A DNA stretch of 6,247 nucleotides, taken from NCBI GenBank assembly GCA_900554395.1, contig USHB01000095.1:1-6247 (forward strand), given 5' to 3'. Both the position numbers and the translations under genes were made by a program. The notes beneath the pieces were generated by a model. That model had not been told where the DNA came from. It saw nothing but the letters and a program-made list of their open reading frames with translations, and ran no database searches. Position 1 is the first letter of the stretch; every line of letters begins with the position of its first letter. This DNA is from an uncultured Phascolarctobacterium sp. Its GTDB lineage: Bacteria > Bacillota > Negativicutes > Acidaminococcales > Acidaminococcaceae. Of the stretch, positions 6,247 through 6,247 are shown in pieces.

Positions 6247-6247
6247 A

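Overview
The window carries a compact, single-strand block of bacterial genes, all read on the minus strand (from high to low coordinates). Coding regions are of moderate GC and intergenic stretches are AT-rich. The order polA–mutM–coaE–lytic transglycosylase, and a DNA polymerase I resembling the Bacillus type with a worn-out proofreading domain, point to a Firmicutes (Bacillota) chromosome. A member of the Negativicutes seems plausible, but that is an inference from gene order and general resemblance. No marker in the window settles it.

Layout from right to left: (1) 6247–6172 may be the last 24 codons of an AT-rich gene entering from outside the window (weak call). (2) An AT-rich gap follows, then a 407-residue AAA_14/DUF4143-type ATPase (6089–4866). 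Several of its usual catalytic residues are replaced. It is closed by a strong intrinsic terminator that shares bases with its stop codon. (3) A promoter with a perfect TATAAT box and an operator-like dyad in its spacer precedes polA (4769–2166). (4) mutM (2154–1333), coaE (1322–723) and a membrane-anchored lytic transglycosylase (721–110, TTG start) follow with gaps of 11, 10 and 1 bases. This is almost certainly one operon with translational coupling. (5) A perfect consensus promoter whose -35 box overlaps the transglycosylase stop codon drives a tRNA-Leu(CAG) gene. The tRNA gene is cut by the left window edge.

The operon joins DNA repair synthesis (PolA), oxidised-base excision (MutM), the last step of coenzyme A synthesis (CoaE) and peptidoglycan turnover (transglycosylase). 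PolA and MutM work in one pathway: MutM excises 8-oxoguanine and PolA fills the gap. CoaE and the transglycosylase look like co-transcribed housekeeping genes. I see no CRISPR array, insertion sequence, phage gene or obvious defence system. The least explained gene is the degenerate ATPase, and the most striking regulatory detail is the tRNA promoter embedded in the end of the operon.
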